From: Iodobacter sp025352645
GTDB taxonomy: Bacteria > Pseudomonadota > Gammaproteobacteria > Burkholderiales > Chitinibacteraceae
Length of the DNA stretch: 64,000 nucleotides
Direction: 5' to 3'
Assembly: GCF_033446605.1 (NCBI RefSeq)
Contig: NZ_JAWQUO010000015.1
Coordinates: 62,001 to 126,000, forward strand
Under the pieces are notes generated by a model, which did not search any database, was not told where the DNA came from, and was given only the letters and a program-made list of their open reading frames with translations. The translations under genes were made by a program, and so were the position numbers. Each line of letters starts with the position of its first letter. The stretch's first letter is position 1. Of this stretch, positions 52,113 to 62,241 are shown one piece after another.

Positions 52113-52246
52113 CTAAGTTATCCTGTTTACTAGCCTTAAATGTCCTAACACAGCCACATGACAGTCTTAGCTTACTCACACACTTTCCCATCCCCATAGC
52201 GTTCTGCCTTAAAATAGCTTTTTTTCTCTTACGCGACGCCGCCACG

Positions 52247-53845
52247 ATGAAAATCGCCATTGCCCAGCTCAACCCTATTGTCGGTGACCTTGCCGGCAAT
52301 ACCACCAAGATTTTTGCTGCTGCCGCTCAGGCCAAAGCTGAGGGTGCGGATATTTTGCTGACCCCTGAGCTGGCGCTATGCGGATACCCGCCAGAAGATT
52401 TATTGCTACGCCCGGCTTTTTTGGCTGAGTGCGCCACCGCCGTCGGCCGTTTTATTGATGAGCTAGATGGCATTACCCTCGTACTGGGCTATCCGCGTGC
52501 CAGTGGTGGAGAACGCTTTAACAGCGCCATCGTGATTCGGGATGGCAATGTACTTGGCCGCTATGACAAGTTGCTGCTGCCCAATGACCAAGTTTTTGAT
52601 GAAGTTCGCTACTTCTCGCCAGGCTATTCGCCCTTGGTGTTTGAGCAGGATGGCGTACAGATTGGACTCGCCATTTGTGAAGACATCTGGGATGTGGAGC
52701 CTGCTTCTGCAGCAGACGACGAAGGTGCAGAGCTGTTATTAATCTTAAATGCCTCGCCCTATAACCAAGCCAAACAATCCACCCGCCGAGAAGTGGTCGG
52801 CCAGCGTATAGAAGAAACCGGCATGGCGATGGTGTATTGCAATATGGTGGGGGGCCAAGACGAGCTCATTTTTGACGGCCAATCCTTTGCTCTGGATAAG
52901 TCTGGTGAGCTGGTGGCCCAATTGCCTGCATTTAAGGAAGAGCTGGCCTTTATTGATTACCAACAAGGCAATCTAAAGCCCGCCGCCATTACGCCAGATT
53001 TAAGCGATGAGGCCAGCAGCTATCAGGCGTTGGTACTCGGAGTACAAGATTATATTGGCAAGAATAAATTCCCAGGCGTATTGCTGGGTTTATCCGGCGG
53101 GATTGATTCGGCGCTCACACTGGCGATTGCCGTTGATGCGCTAGGCGCAGATAAAGTACACGCCGTGATGATGCCATCACGTTACACCGCCGATATCAGC
53201 GTGGATGATTCGCGTGAAATGATTAAAATATTGGGCTGCAAATATTCAGAGATCGAAATTTGGCCCATTTATGAAGCCTTTATGTATGCCTTGAGCGATG
53301 AATTTGATGGCCAAGCGGCAGACACCACCGAAGAAAACCTACAAGCACGCGCACGCGGCACCTTGCTGATGGCTTTATCTAATAAATCTGGCAAGCTAGT
53401 GCTCACCACCGGCAATAAATCAGAAATGACCACCGGCTACGCCACCCTTTATGGCGACATGGCAGGCGGCTTTGCCGTGCTAAAAGACGTGGCAAAAACA
53501 CTGGTTTATCGCCTATCTAGCTGGCGCAATACCCAAAGTATGGTAATTCCTGAACGTATCATTACTCGCCCACCTTCTGCGGAACTTCGCCCAGATCAAA
53601 CCGACCAAGACTCATTGCCACCCTATGAAATTCTGGATGCGATCTTGCAGGCCTATGTGGAAGAAAACCTGAGCCGCGCCGAGATTATCGCCAAGGGTTT
53701 TGCTAAGGCAGATGTAGACCGCGTAGTGCATTTACTGACCATTAACGAATATAAACGTCGCCAAGCACCGGTAGGCCCACGGATTACCCACCGCGCATTC
53801 GGCAAAGATTGGCGTATGCCGATTACCAACCGTTTTTCGATGTAA
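52247..53845 (+). CDS. nadE: Glutamine-dependent NAD+ synthetase
   Basis: Last step of NAD synthesis. 532 residues: an N-terminal nitrilase-type glutaminase with the Glu-Lys-Cys triad (TPELALCGYPPEDL, YDKLLLPN, AICEDIWD), and a C-terminal synthetase with the P-loop LSGGIDSALTLA and GNKSEMTTGYATLYGD. Complete at both ends. Ribosome site weak. Alone on its unit, with the AI-2E transporter 52 bases downstream. Confidence 0.97.
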   Translation: MKIAIAQLNPIVGDLAGNTTKIFAAAAQAKAEGADILLTPELALCGYPPEDLLLRPAFLAECATAVGRFIDELDGITLVLGYPRASGGERFNSAIVIRDGNVLGRYDKLLLPNDQVFDEVRYFSPGYSPLVFEQDGVQIGLAICEDIWDVEPASAADDEGAELLLILNASPYNQAKQSTRREVVGQRIEETGMAMVYCNMVGGQDELIFDGQSFALDKSGELVAQLPAFKEELAFIDYQQGNLKPAAITPDLSDEASSYQALVLGVQDYIGKNKFPGVLLGLSGGIDSALTLAIAVDALGADKVHAVMMPSRYTADISVDDSREMIKILGCKYSEIEIWPIYEAFMYALSDEFDGQAADTTEENLQARARGTLLMALSNKSGKLVLTTGNKSEMTTGYATLYGDMAGGFAVLKDVAKTLVYRLSSWRNTQSMVIPERIITRPPSAELRPDQTDQDSLPPYEILDAILQAYVEENLSRAEIIAKGFAKADVDRVVHLLTINEYKRRQAPVGPRITHRAFGKDWRMPITNRFSM

Positions 53846-53852
53846 AAAACCC

Positions 53853-53873
53853 AGGGCACAGCATGCCGTGCCC
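53853..53873. repeat. GGGCACAGCATGCCGTGCCC palindrome
   Basis: Near-perfect palindrome in the nadE to AI-2E gap, same family as 21331. Confidence 0.5.
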
Positions 53874-53897
53874 CAACTACCTCACTCTGGATGACCC

Positions 53898-54914
53898 ATG
53901 CTTAAGCTAGACCGCTACACGCGTATTGCCAGTTATTTCATGATTGGGTTGTTTCTACTTATTGTCATGCTAAATCACCTGCTACCCGCCTTACTGATAG
54001 GGCTATTGGTTTATGAATTGGTAGCGCAAGCCGCGCAAGCCCCTTTCATTTGCCGCTTGCCACCCAAGCGTGCCAAACCGGTTGCACTGATTATCTTTGC
54101 CGCCTTTATTATCTTGTTGCTGGTCTTACTGGGTTTTAGCTTGGCATCGGTGTTTCATGGCGAATCGGCGTCCATGCCTAGCATCATGCGTAAATCAGGT
54201 GAAATTGCCGAAGCCTTGCATCATGAGCTGGCCAACTGGCTGCCCGCTTGGATGTTAGAAAGCCTGCCGCAAGATGTAACGGCGTGGAAAACCGCCTTTT
54301 ACCAGTGGTCAGATAAGCACATCGCTCAGCTACAGCAAATTGGTGCTCGCACCGGCCATACATTGGCGCAAATGCTGATCGCCATGGTGATTGGTGCCAT
54401 GCTGTCTTTACACCACAACAGCCAAGATAAAGCGCCCCTGCTCGATGCCCTACAAACTCGCTGCGCCCGTTTGGCTCACTCATTCAGACAAATCGTGTTT
54501 GCCCAAGTACGTATTTCTGCGCTCAATACGTTTTTTACCTTAGTCTACTTGGCGGTAGTGTTACCTTCATGCGGCGTTTCCCTGCCACTCACTAAAACAT
54601 TAATTGTCATTACCTTTTTAGCGGGCTTATTGCCTGTGATTGGCAATCTAATTTCTAACACAGCCATTGTGGCCGTGAGCATGAGCGTTTCAGCCTCAGT
54701 AGCAGCAGGCTCATTAGCTTTCTTAGTGATTGTTCATAAATTCGAGTATTTCTTAAATGCGCGCATTGTTGGTGGGCGCATCCATGCTTTTGCATGGGAG
54801 CTACTTCTGGCCATGCTGCTAATGGAGTCCATATTTGGCCTACCCGGCCTTGTGGCTGCGCCTATTTTCTATGCCTATTTAAAGAACGAATTAAAAGAAG
54901 CACAATTAATTTAA
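53898..54914 (+). CDS. AI-2E family transporter
   Basis: 338-residue membrane protein with about seven to eight hydrophobic helices. The C-terminal block with VIGNLISNTAIVAVSMSVS and HKFEYFLNARIVGGRIHA is the AI-2E (YdiK/PerM) signature. The family exports small molecules or acts as a Na+/H+ antiporter in some members; the substrate here is unknown. Confidence 0.88.
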   Translation: MLKLDRYTRIASYFMIGLFLLIVMLNHLLPALLIGLLVYELVAQAAQAPFICRLPPKRAKPVALIIFAAFIILLLVLLGFSLASVFHGESASMPSIMRKSGEIAEALHHELANWLPAWMLESLPQDVTAWKTAFYQWSDKHIAQLQQIGARTGHTLAQMLIAMVIGAMLSLHHNSQDKAPLLDALQTRCARLAHSFRQIVFAQVRISALNTFFTLVYLAVVLPSCGVSLPLTKTLIVITFLAGLLPVIGNLISNTAIVAVSMSVSASVAAGSLAFLVIVHKFEYFLNARIVGGRIHAFAWELLLAMLLMESIFGLPGLVAAPIFYAYLKNELKEAQLI

Positions 54915-54985
54915 CCCATCCATATCACTAGATCACCTGAGATAATCATCTGTCATGCGAGCGTAACTATTCACTGTTATTCTTT

Positions 54986-56788
54986 ATGCCTACGCTGAAT
55001 ATCTGGCTTCACATGACTGCAAATCCCAGCCTAGAAATGCTTAGGCAAGAACTAGAAAATATCATTAGCCAAAATTTATTGACGGCACTTTTTCAACCGA
55101 TTGCGTCAACAAGAGATGGTGAAATTTACGGCTATGAAGGGCTGATTAGAGGCCCTTCATCCAGCTTTTTACATTCCCCCATTAATCTTTTTCGCACTGC
55201 TGAAAAATTAGGCTGTTTACACGCCCTTGATTTTGCCTGCCGTAAAGCTGTTATTCAGGCCTTTGTAAAAGAAGAGCTGGCTGGGCGTTTGTTTTTAAAT
55301 GTGATCCCATCTTGTTTAGCAGAACAAGACTTCAAACCGGGCGCCACCCTCGCACTATTAAATGCCGCAGGTCTTGCGCCGCAGCGCGTGGTGATTGAGC
55401 TAACCGAAACGCAACCTACCCACGATTACGCACTACTTAAAGAAGCCCTGCTCCACTACCGCGATATGGGGTTTAAGATTGCGCTGGATGATTTAGGAGA
55501 AGGCTTTTCATCATTACGGTTATGGTCGGAGCTCAAACCAGAATTCGTTAAGATAGATAAATACTTTATTCAAGGCTTAGCTTGCGACGCACAAAAAAGA
55601 CAATTTGTTCGATCAATCCAACATATCGCCATCAATACCGGTGCACGGGTTATTGCAGAAGGCATTGAATCGCAAGCTGATTTACAAATCGTGCAAAAGA
55701 TTGGCATTAGCTATGTACAAGGCTACTTTATTGCCCTGCCACAGGCGCACCCGCCGCGAAAACTCAATCTTAATTTACTCGAAAAAGACCCTCGTTCTGG
55801 TGTACTGAATGAGCAAACAGCAGGCCAATTACTGGTTGAAGTGCCCACCGTTTCCCCTAGGCAAAGCGGTGCAGAAATCTGCCGTATCTTTAGCAAACAC
55901 CCCCAAATTCATGCCCTGCCGGTGATTGATGATCATCGACCGGTCGGCCTATTACGCCGCCATGAAGTCATCGAATACTTTGGCCGCCCTTTTGCCCACG
56001 AGCTTTATGGCAATAAACCCTGCAAAGCACTCATGGATTGCAACCCGCTGATTGTGGAGCACTCCACTAGCCTGCAAGAACTATCCCAATTAGTGACCGC
56101 AGCCGACCACCGCCATTTGGCGGATGGCTTTATCATTACCGAGCAAGGCCATTATCTAGGCATGGGAACTGGCCATGACTTAATGCGAGCCATCACCGAA
56201 TTACAAATACGCGCCGCCCGCCATGCCAATCCACTGACCTTATTGCCAGGCAATGTGCCTATCCAAGAGCATATGGAAGTGCTGCTCGCAGAGCAGCGCC
56301 CGTTTACTGTGGCGTATATCGATCTAGACCACTTTAAGCCTTATAACGATGTCTATGGCTATGCCCGTGGTGATAGCATGATTCGAATGTTAGGGGAGTT
56401 ACTTCTTGGCATTGCCGACCCACAAATTGATTTTGTTGGCCATATTGGCGGCGATGATTTTATGGTGCTATTTCGCTCCTCAGATTGGAAAAGCCGCTGC
56501 CAGAGCTTGCTCAAAGAATTTGAGCAGAGGGTAAAAAGCTTGTTTGAGCCAGAGCACGTTTTAGCAAACAGCTATAGCAGTGAGGATCGCCGTGGCGTGG
56601 TGCAGAATTTTCCACTCAGCAGCCTATCCATTGGGGTGATCGAAGCCCGCAAAGATCGCTACCTCACCCACCACGAAGTGGCTGCAGCAGCGACCCACGC
56701 CAAACATCTTGCCAAAAGTAAGCAGGGAAACAGCTTGTTTGTAGAACAGCGCAAAATAGAACATCCAAGCGCAGAGCTGGTGCTATAA
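54986..56788 (+). CDS. EAL-CBS-GGDEF c-di-GMP signalling protein
   Basis: 600-residue cytoplasmic protein. An EAL phosphodiesterase domain (about 25-265) keeps the catalytic residues: E51 in EGLIR, N in LFLNVIPS, ELTET, DDLGEG, K in VKIDKYF and AEGIES. A CBS pair follows (about 285-405), then a GGDEF domain (about 420-590) whose motif is GGDDF (488-492). The EAL half should hydrolyse c-di-GMP; the GGDDF variant could cyclise or only bind GTP. Start uncertain: 54986 or an ATG at 55013, neither with a good ribosome site. Confidence 0.9.
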   Translation: MPTLNIWLHMTANPSLEMLRQELENIISQNLLTALFQPIASTRDGEIYGYEGLIRGPSSSFLHSPINLFRTAEKLGCLHALDFACRKAVIQAFVKEELAGRLFLNVIPSCLAEQDFKPGATLALLNAAGLAPQRVVIELTETQPTHDYALLKEALLHYRDMGFKIALDDLGEGFSSLRLWSELKPEFVKIDKYFIQGLACDAQKRQFVRSIQHIAINTGARVIAEGIESQADLQIVQKIGISYVQGYFIALPQAHPPRKLNLNLLEKDPRSGVLNEQTAGQLLVEVPTVSPRQSGAEICRIFSKHPQIHALPVIDDHRPVGLLRRHEVIEYFGRPFAHELYGNKPCKALMDCNPLIVEHSTSLQELSQLVTAADHRHLADGFIITEQGHYLGMGTGHDLMRAITELQIRAARHANPLTLLPGNVPIQEHMEVLLAEQRPFTVAYIDLDHFKPYNDVYGYARGDSMIRMLGELLLGIADPQIDFVGHIGGDDFMVLFRSSDWKSRCQSLLKEFEQRVKSLFEPEHVLANSYSSEDRRGVVQNFPLSSLSIGVIEARKDRYLTHHEVAAAATHAKHLAKSKQGNSLFVEQRKIEHPSAELVL

Positions 56789-56817
56789 ACGGGGAGTTAG
56801 CTGAGGACCAGCGCCCC

Positions 56818-57939
56818 CTATGCCTTATCCGATAAAAAGCCTAAAGACCAATCCAGCCCATATTCTGCATTAGCCAAATCAAGCAGTGGCTGCAAGCTTG
56901 TTAGCAAAGCAGGCAGATGTGGCGCAACCTCGGCTTGCTGGCCCTTATGCAGCATCAATAAAGCGTCTGCCAATGTTAATACCGGCAGCCGATTGACGTT
57001 CTCATCCGGCATTAAAATACGATTAGGCCCAGTAGAGCCATACAGCCTCATAGTGGCCTTGCTAAACAAGGCAGGAGCCGAATGGGTATCATCATGCCAA
57101 GAGTTAGCCACCGCCACGCTAGCGGTCACCGTTAAGCGTTCATCTCGATAATTAATTCTGGCCGCTGCTACGCCTTGCCTTAAGCGCTCGGCCATGACTC
57201 GCACTTCCGATAAAGAAGTGCCTGGTGCCACAATCGCAAACTGCGGCCCATCCACATGGGCCAGCGTGTCTTCTCGGCGCAATTTGGCCGCCAAAAGCTT
57301 AGCTAACAAGCTCAGCATTTGATCAGCCAAGCGCTCGCCAAGCTTTTGCTTTAGCGGCTGATAATGATCGATCTCTAATAAGAGCAAAGTCACTTCAGAA
57401 TTGTGCCGCAGCGCATAGGCCATAGATTGCTCCATTTGCAACATCAGCAAATTCGAGCTTGAAACCCCAGTCATGCTATCCCGAGCAATCTCCTGCGCCT
57501 TCTCCGTGCGTGCAATGACTAGCTCTTGCTGAATCGCGGCCAATTGAATATTAGCGGCAACACGTGCGAGCATTTCAGCTCTATCGGTTGATTTTGTAAT
57601 AAAGTCTGTAGCACCACATTCAACACATTTTTGCTTAGTGGCATCGTCTTCTTCACCCGAGATAATAATCACCGGCAACAAATACAAACGCCCATCACCA
57701 GCACCGCGCACGCGGGCCAATAAGCCCAAACCATCGAGCTCAGGCATGGTTAAGTCAGAGATCAGCAACTGAATGCTTTCATCGGCCAGAAGCCGCTGCC
57801 AGCCTGCCTCACCATCAGCCTCTTCAATCACATCGTAGGCAATACCAAGGTGCTTTTTGATTGTCGCCCGAACAATGCGAGAATCATCCACGACAAGAAT
57901 GCGCGGTAAAGGAAGGTGTTCTGAATCCACTTGCGACAT
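56818..57939 (-). CDS. Response regulator with a degenerate GGDEF domain
   Basis: 373-residue protein. Receiver domain 1-130 with the phospho-Asp in LLISDLTMPELDG, the acidic pair VVDDSR and Lys in ITKSTD. A GGDEF-like domain (about 155-315) has lost the signature: DxLTGLxN is DSMTGVSSS and GGDEF is VDGPQF. No cyclase activity is expected; it may bind a partner. It is convergent with the EAL gene, 30 bases apart, suggesting related function. Confidence 0.88.
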   Translation of the reverse strand: MSQVDSEHLPLPRILVVDDSRIVRATIKKHLGIAYDVIEEADGEAGWQRLLADESIQLLISDLTMPELDGLGLLARVRGAGDGRLYLLPVIIISGEEDDATKQKCVECGATDFITKSTDRAEMLARVAANIQLAAIQQELVIARTEKAQEIARDSMTGVSSSNLLMLQMEQSMAYALRHNSEVTLLLLEIDHYQPLKQKLGERLADQMLSLLAKLLAAKLRREDTLAHVDGPQFAIVAPGTSLSEVRVMAERLRQGVAAARINYRDERLTVTASVAVANSWHDDTHSAPALFSKATMRLYGSTGPNRILMPDENVNRLPVLTLADALLMLHKGQQAEVAPHLPALLTSLQPLLDLANAEYGLDWSLGFLSDKA

Positions 57940-58220
57940 CTAATCAGGCCCGTCTTACATCGTTGATAGAATTTAGCATAAACGCATTCGCTCTGCCGAT
58001 ATACGGTCAAAACACCCGCCATAAACCCCTATAAGATTCAAACTAGCTAGCAGCCTGTCGAACTTAAGGCGGACCTACTGCAAAAACTCTGGATTCGGCT
58101 ATATTCCACGCACTTTCGCGTTAAATAGCTAGATGCGTGAAATCTGTCTCGAACCGGTCATTTTTTCGCGACGGTCGCCTAAGTAACAGGCCGCTAAGTC
58201 ATTATAAAGGAGCGAGCATT

Positions 58221-58577
58221 ATGACTATTGATTTGCAGCTTCAGTTGAGCATCGCCCCACTTTCATGCTTTGAGGCTAAACGTTGCCTACACAGCCTAGC
58301 GCGTGAAGGCATTGTAACCCTATGGCATGAGCAGCGCCCTTTCAGTCGCGACACTTGCCTATTAAACCTTAGCGCGGAATGTAGTAGCTCGGACAGCCCT
58401 CAGTGGCTTAGCGAACGCTTAGCTGCAGCCATCTGGAAAGAAACTGGGCGCTTTGTACGCCTTACTAATCTAGTCGTTAGCAACAATGAAACTGAATATT
58501 TATTTACTTTTGAAGAGGCCGACTACCAGCGTTTAATGCCCGCATTTAGGCTAAGAATGCCGCCACTACGCCGCTAA
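58221..58577 (+). CDS. Conserved-looking hypothetical protein
   Basis: 118-residue soluble protein not recognised. The start is well supported: AAGGAG eight bases before the ATG at 58221. Features: three Cys (SCFEAKRC and DTCLL), a basic end (RMPPLRR), and no signal peptide or membrane helix. It ends just before a strong terminator. It is a single gene between the response regulator and rpsT. Confidence 0.7.
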   Translation: MTIDLQLQLSIAPLSCFEAKRCLHSLAREGIVTLWHEQRPFSRDTCLLNLSAECSSSDSPQWLSERLAAAIWKETGRFVRLTNLVVSNNETEYLFTFEEADYQRLMPAFRLRMPPLRR

Positions 58578-58595
58578 TTAAAGGCCCAAACGAAC

Positions 58596-58624
58596 AAAAA
58601 CCCCAGCCTAGGCTGGGGTTTTCT
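58596..58624. terminator. Bidirectional terminator between the hypothetical gene and rpsT
   Basis: CCCCAGCC-TA-GGCTGGGG with AAAAA to the left and TTTTC to the right. Confidence 0.9.
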
Positions 58625-58644
58625 TCACTCGAACATCTACAGAA

Positions 58645-58908
58645 TTAGGCCATAGCCTTGATTGCTGCAGACAGACGGCTCTTATGACGAGCTGCCTTGT
58701 TCTTGTGGAAGATTTCTTTATCAGCGATACGGTCAATGATACTGACGGACTGTTGGAAGACAGTCTGAGCCGCAGCTTTATCACCTGCTTCCACAGCCTT
58801 CAGCACCTTTTTGATCGCGGTGCGGAAAGCGGAACGCTGGCTGGTATTGTGCTGGCGGGCTTTCTCAGCCTGACGTGCACGCTTGCGAGCTTGGGCACTG
58901 TTAGCCAT
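58645..58908 (-). CDS. rpsT: Ribosomal protein S20
   Basis: 87-residue basic small-subunit protein. It begins MANSAQARKRARQAEKARQH and ends HKNKAARHKSRLSAAIKA. AGGAG nine bases upstream. Divergent from murJ, as in many betaproteobacteria. Confidence 0.98.
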   Translation of the reverse strand: MANSAQARKRARQAEKARQHNTSQRSAFRTAIKKVLKAVEAGDKAAAQTVFQQSVSIIDRIADKEIFHKNKAARHKSRLSAAIKAMA

Positions 58909-59140
58909 GTTTTGAAACTCCTGAGACGGGCTTGCCCAAAAATCGGGCTAATTCGGAAACCGGCGATGATAGCCCCACTTTTAGCTTCTGGCAAGCACTT
59001 CTGCGCAGCAAACCTCAACAAGGCGCGCCTCCCCCAAAAAAACGTATCCTTTTCCCATAAATTCCACAGGCATTCGCATAGCTTGCAATACAGATAAGAT
59101 CCGGCCTTATAATTGCGCCCTCACTACTCAAACCCTCATT

Positions 59141-60688
59141 ATGAACCTCTTAAAAACACTAGCGGCAGTCAGCTCCATGACGCTGGTCTCTCGTATTCTG
59201 GGTTTTGTACGCGACACCATTATTGCGCATGCGTTTGGCGCAGGTGCTGGCACAGACGTCTTCTTTACCGCATTTAAGCTACCCAATATGCTGCGGCGTA
59301 TTTTTGCCGAGGGCGCTTTTTCCCAAGCTTTTGTCCCCACTCTGGCCGAATACAAATCTCGTAAAGGTGAAGCAGAAACCAAAGAATTTATCGCCAAAAT
59401 TGCCGGCATGCTGACCTTGGTACTCGTGATTGTCACGCTCTTGGGTGTTTTAGCAGCACCATTGATTATTTATTTTTCTGCTGCTGGTTTTGCTAAAGAT
59501 GCCGCTAAATTTGATTTAGCAGTAGAACTGCTCCGCTATATGTTTCCCTATATTTTATTGATTTCGCTTTCTTCATTAGTGGGCAGTATTTTAAATACCT
59601 ACAACCGTTTTTCTGTCCCCGCTTTTGTGCCCACACTCCTTAATATTTCATTTATTGCCTGCGCGCTTTGGCTGGCCCCGCTGATGGATAGGCCTATTTT
59701 TGCCCTCGCCATTGCAGTATTAATTGGCGGCGTGGCTCAGCTTTGCTATCAACTTCCCCACTTAGCCAAACTGGGCATGCTGATGTGGCCCAAGCTAGAT
59801 ATTAAAGACGAAGGCGTTTGGCGAGTCATTAAACAAATGGGCCCTGCTATTTTTGGCGTATCGGTGGCGCAAATCAGCTTAATTATTAACTCAAACCTCG
59901 CCTCTTTCTTGGCTTCCGGCAGTGTTTCATGGATTTACTACGCCGATAGGCTTATGGAGTTCCCTACTGGCGTGCTTGGCGTGGCGCTAGGGACGATCCT
60001 ATTACCCAGCCTAGCCCGCAGCCATGCTAGTAATGATCAAGCCAGCTACGACCGTTTGTTAGATTGGGGGCTGCGCCTATGCATCATGCTATGTCTGCCC
60101 GCCACAGTTGCCTTAGCCATCCTTGCTGGGCCACTAACGCTAACCCTGTTTCAAAGCGGTAAATTTACCATCCATGATGCGCTTATGACGCAGCAAGCGC
60201 TGGTCGGCTATAGCGTCGGTTTAATCGGTTTAATCTTGATTAAAATCCTCGCCCCCGCGTTTTACGCCCGCCAAGAGATTAAAACCGTTGTGCGTATTGG
60301 CTTAATTACGCTGTTTGCCACTTTAGCCATCAACCTACTCTTTTTATGGGTACTCCCCTTCAAGCATGCGGGGTTAACGCTGGGGATGAGTTTAGGCGCT
60401 TGCTTAAATGCAGGGCTGCTATACCGCACGCTGCGTTTACGAGGCTATTACACCCCACAGGCAAACTGGAAGCCCTTTATGCTACGGATTGTGGCTGGGG
60501 TTATGATCATGAGCGGGCTATTGCTGGGCTTACTGCACTTCATCCCTCACTTTGCCGAAATGACTAAGCTACTGCGCGTCGGCTGGCTCAGCGTGCTGGT
60601 TATTGCCGGAGCAGGTGTTTATTTTGCCGCGTTGTTTGCGCTAGGATTCAGACCTAAAGACTTCTCGCGTACTGCAATTAACAACTGA
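59141..60688 (+). CDS. murJ: Lipid II flippase MurJ
   Basis: Moves lipid II across the inner membrane for peptidoglycan synthesis. 515 residues with about 14 hydrophobic helices. The N-terminus TLVSRILGFVRDTIIAHAFG and RRIFAEGAFSQAFVP are the family signatures. Start at 59141, with TATAAT at 59108 as a possible -10 box (TTGCAA 19 bases upstream is too far for a good promoter). Single gene. Confidence 0.97.
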   Translation: MNLLKTLAAVSSMTLVSRILGFVRDTIIAHAFGAGAGTDVFFTAFKLPNMLRRIFAEGAFSQAFVPTLAEYKSRKGEAETKEFIAKIAGMLTLVLVIVTLLGVLAAPLIIYFSAAGFAKDAAKFDLAVELLRYMFPYILLISLSSLVGSILNTYNRFSVPAFVPTLLNISFIACALWLAPLMDRPIFALAIAVLIGGVAQLCYQLPHLAKLGMLMWPKLDIKDEGVWRVIKQMGPAIFGVSVAQISLIINSNLASFLASGSVSWIYYADRLMEFPTGVLGVALGTILLPSLARSHASNDQASYDRLLDWGLRLCIMLCLPATVALAILAGPLTLTLFQSGKFTIHDALMTQQALVGYSVGLIGLILIKILAPAFYARQEIKTVVRIGLITLFATLAINLLFLWVLPFKHAGLTLGMSLGACLNAGLLYRTLRLRGYYTPQANWKPFMLRIVAGVMIMSGLLLGLLHFIPHFAEMTKLLRVGWLSVLVIAGAGVYFAALFALGFRPKDFSRTAINN

Positions 60689-60782
60689 AGTGACATATGG
60701 GGGGGGGTAATGCAAAGCAGTGCTTATCGTTTTTTTCTCGCGCGAATAACGCCCGTTAATCATTAGACCGAACGAATGGAAC

Positions 60783-60813
60783 GAAAAAGCCCACGAAATC
60801 GTGGGCTTTTTTA
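60783..60813. terminator. Bidirectional terminator between murJ and the aminotransferase
   Basis: AAAAAGCCCACGA-AA-TCGTGGGCTTTTTT, perfect stem with A- and T-runs. Confidence 0.92.
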
Positions 60814-60843
60814 TAATGCAAGGCAAAAATCCGCCATTAACAC

Positions 60844-62046
60844 TTACAGCACTTTAGCAATCGCATCGGCTACATAATCAATATTTTTAGTATTCAGCGC
60901 AGCTAAGCAAATACGCCCAGTTGAAACAGCGTAAATACCATATTCATCTTTCAGTACTTCAACTTGAGCCGCTGTCAGGCCGGTATAAGAGAACATACCG
61001 CGCTGAGCCGCTACAAAGCTGAAATCCTGCGCCACACCACGCTCTGCCAGTTTTTCTACCAAGCTGGTGCGCATGGCACGAATACGATCACGCATACCTG
61101 CCAATTCGTCTTCCCACTGCTGACGTAGTTCTGGGCTAGATAACACCGCAGCCACAACCGCGCCGCCATGGATTGGCGGGTTGGAGTAATTAGTACGAAT
61201 CACGCGTTTTAGCTGGCTAAGCACACGGCCCGCTTCCTCTTTGCTTTCTGTCACGATAGACAAAGCACCTACGCGCTCGCCATACATTGAGAAGCTTTTA
61301 GAAAAAGAGCTAGAAACAAAAAATTGCAGGCCAGAAGCAGAGAACAAACGCACGGCAATCGCATCTTCCTCAATGCCATCCGCAAAACCTTGGTAAGCCA
61401 TATCTAGGAACGGAACCAAATGGCTTTCACGGCAGGCGTCTACCACTTCGGCCCATTGTGCATCAGTCATGTCCGCACCAGTTGGGTTGTGGCAGCAAGC
61501 ATGCAGCACCACGATAGAGCCCGCTGGCATGCTTAATAGAGCGGCCTTCATACCCGCAAAATTAACGCCACGAGTAGCTACATCGTAATAGGCGTAGTTT
61601 TCAACTTTAAAACCAGCCGATTCAAACAAAGCACGGTGATTTTCCCAGCTTGGATCACTGATATACACGCTGGCATTGGCATCAAGGCGTTTGAGCAAAT
61701 CAGCGCCTATTTTCAGAGCACCGGTACCGCCCAAGGCTTCTGCTGTGACCACTCGGCCCGATGTGACTAATTCACTGGTCGCACCAAACACCAAGTTTTG
61801 TACCGCTTGATTGTATAAACCCAAGCCTTCAATCGCTTGGTAGCCGCGCGGTGGCTGTGCATCCATACGGTTTTTTTCTGCCGCTTTTACCGCAGCCAGC
61901 AATGGGATTTTGCCATTGTCATCGTAATACACACCTACACCCAGATTGACCTTACCAGCACGTTTATCGGCATTGAAGGCTTCATTCAGACCCAAAATAG
62001 GATCACGGGGGGCCATTTCTACTGCGGCAAAAATCGAGGATGTCAT
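60844..62046 (-). CDS. Aspartate/aromatic aminotransferase (class I)
   Basis: PLP enzyme of 400 residues, like E. coli AspC/TyrB. VNLGVGVYYDDNGKIP, HACCHNPTGADMT, the PLP-Lys in SSSFSKSFSMYGERVG, and the C-terminal RICLAALNTKN with the substrate-binding Arg. Aspartate or aromatic preference cannot be told by eye. GGAG seven bases before the ATG at 62046; the longer frame is unsupported. Confidence 0.94.
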   Translation of the reverse strand: MTSSIFAAVEMAPRDPILGLNEAFNADKRAGKVNLGVGVYYDDNGKIPLLAAVKAAEKNRMDAQPPRGYQAIEGLGLYNQAVQNLVFGATSELVTSGRVVTAEALGGTGALKIGADLLKRLDANASVYISDPSWENHRALFESAGFKVENYAYYDVATRGVNFAGMKAALLSMPAGSIVVLHACCHNPTGADMTDAQWAEVVDACRESHLVPFLDMAYQGFADGIEEDAIAVRLFSASGLQFFVSSSFSKSFSMYGERVGALSIVTESKEEAGRVLSQLKRVIRTNYSNPPIHGGAVVAAVLSSPELRQQWEDELAGMRDRIRAMRTSLVEKLAERGVAQDFSFVAAQRGMFSYTGLTAAQVEVLKDEYGIYAVSTGRICLAALNTKNIDYVADAIAKVL

Positions 62047-62241
62047 CCGAGGCTCCAAAAAGTAATAGGGAAGGCAGACTTGTAATCGGCTTAAAAGCGC
62101 AAATTCACATTGGCTAATTTTAGCATGCGAAGCTTGAATACGGCCCCTTCCTTGTAAGCTAAACGCATAAACAAGCAAAGGAGCCATGATCCAGCCGACT
62201 ATCGGTAATCGAGGCCTGATAGCACGTGCCTTAGCGCAGGC

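Noticed and set aside
60699..60707. Run of nine G as a phase-variable tract
   Set aside because: It lies between convergent genes after the murJ stop, so slippage would not alter a protein or an obvious promoter.
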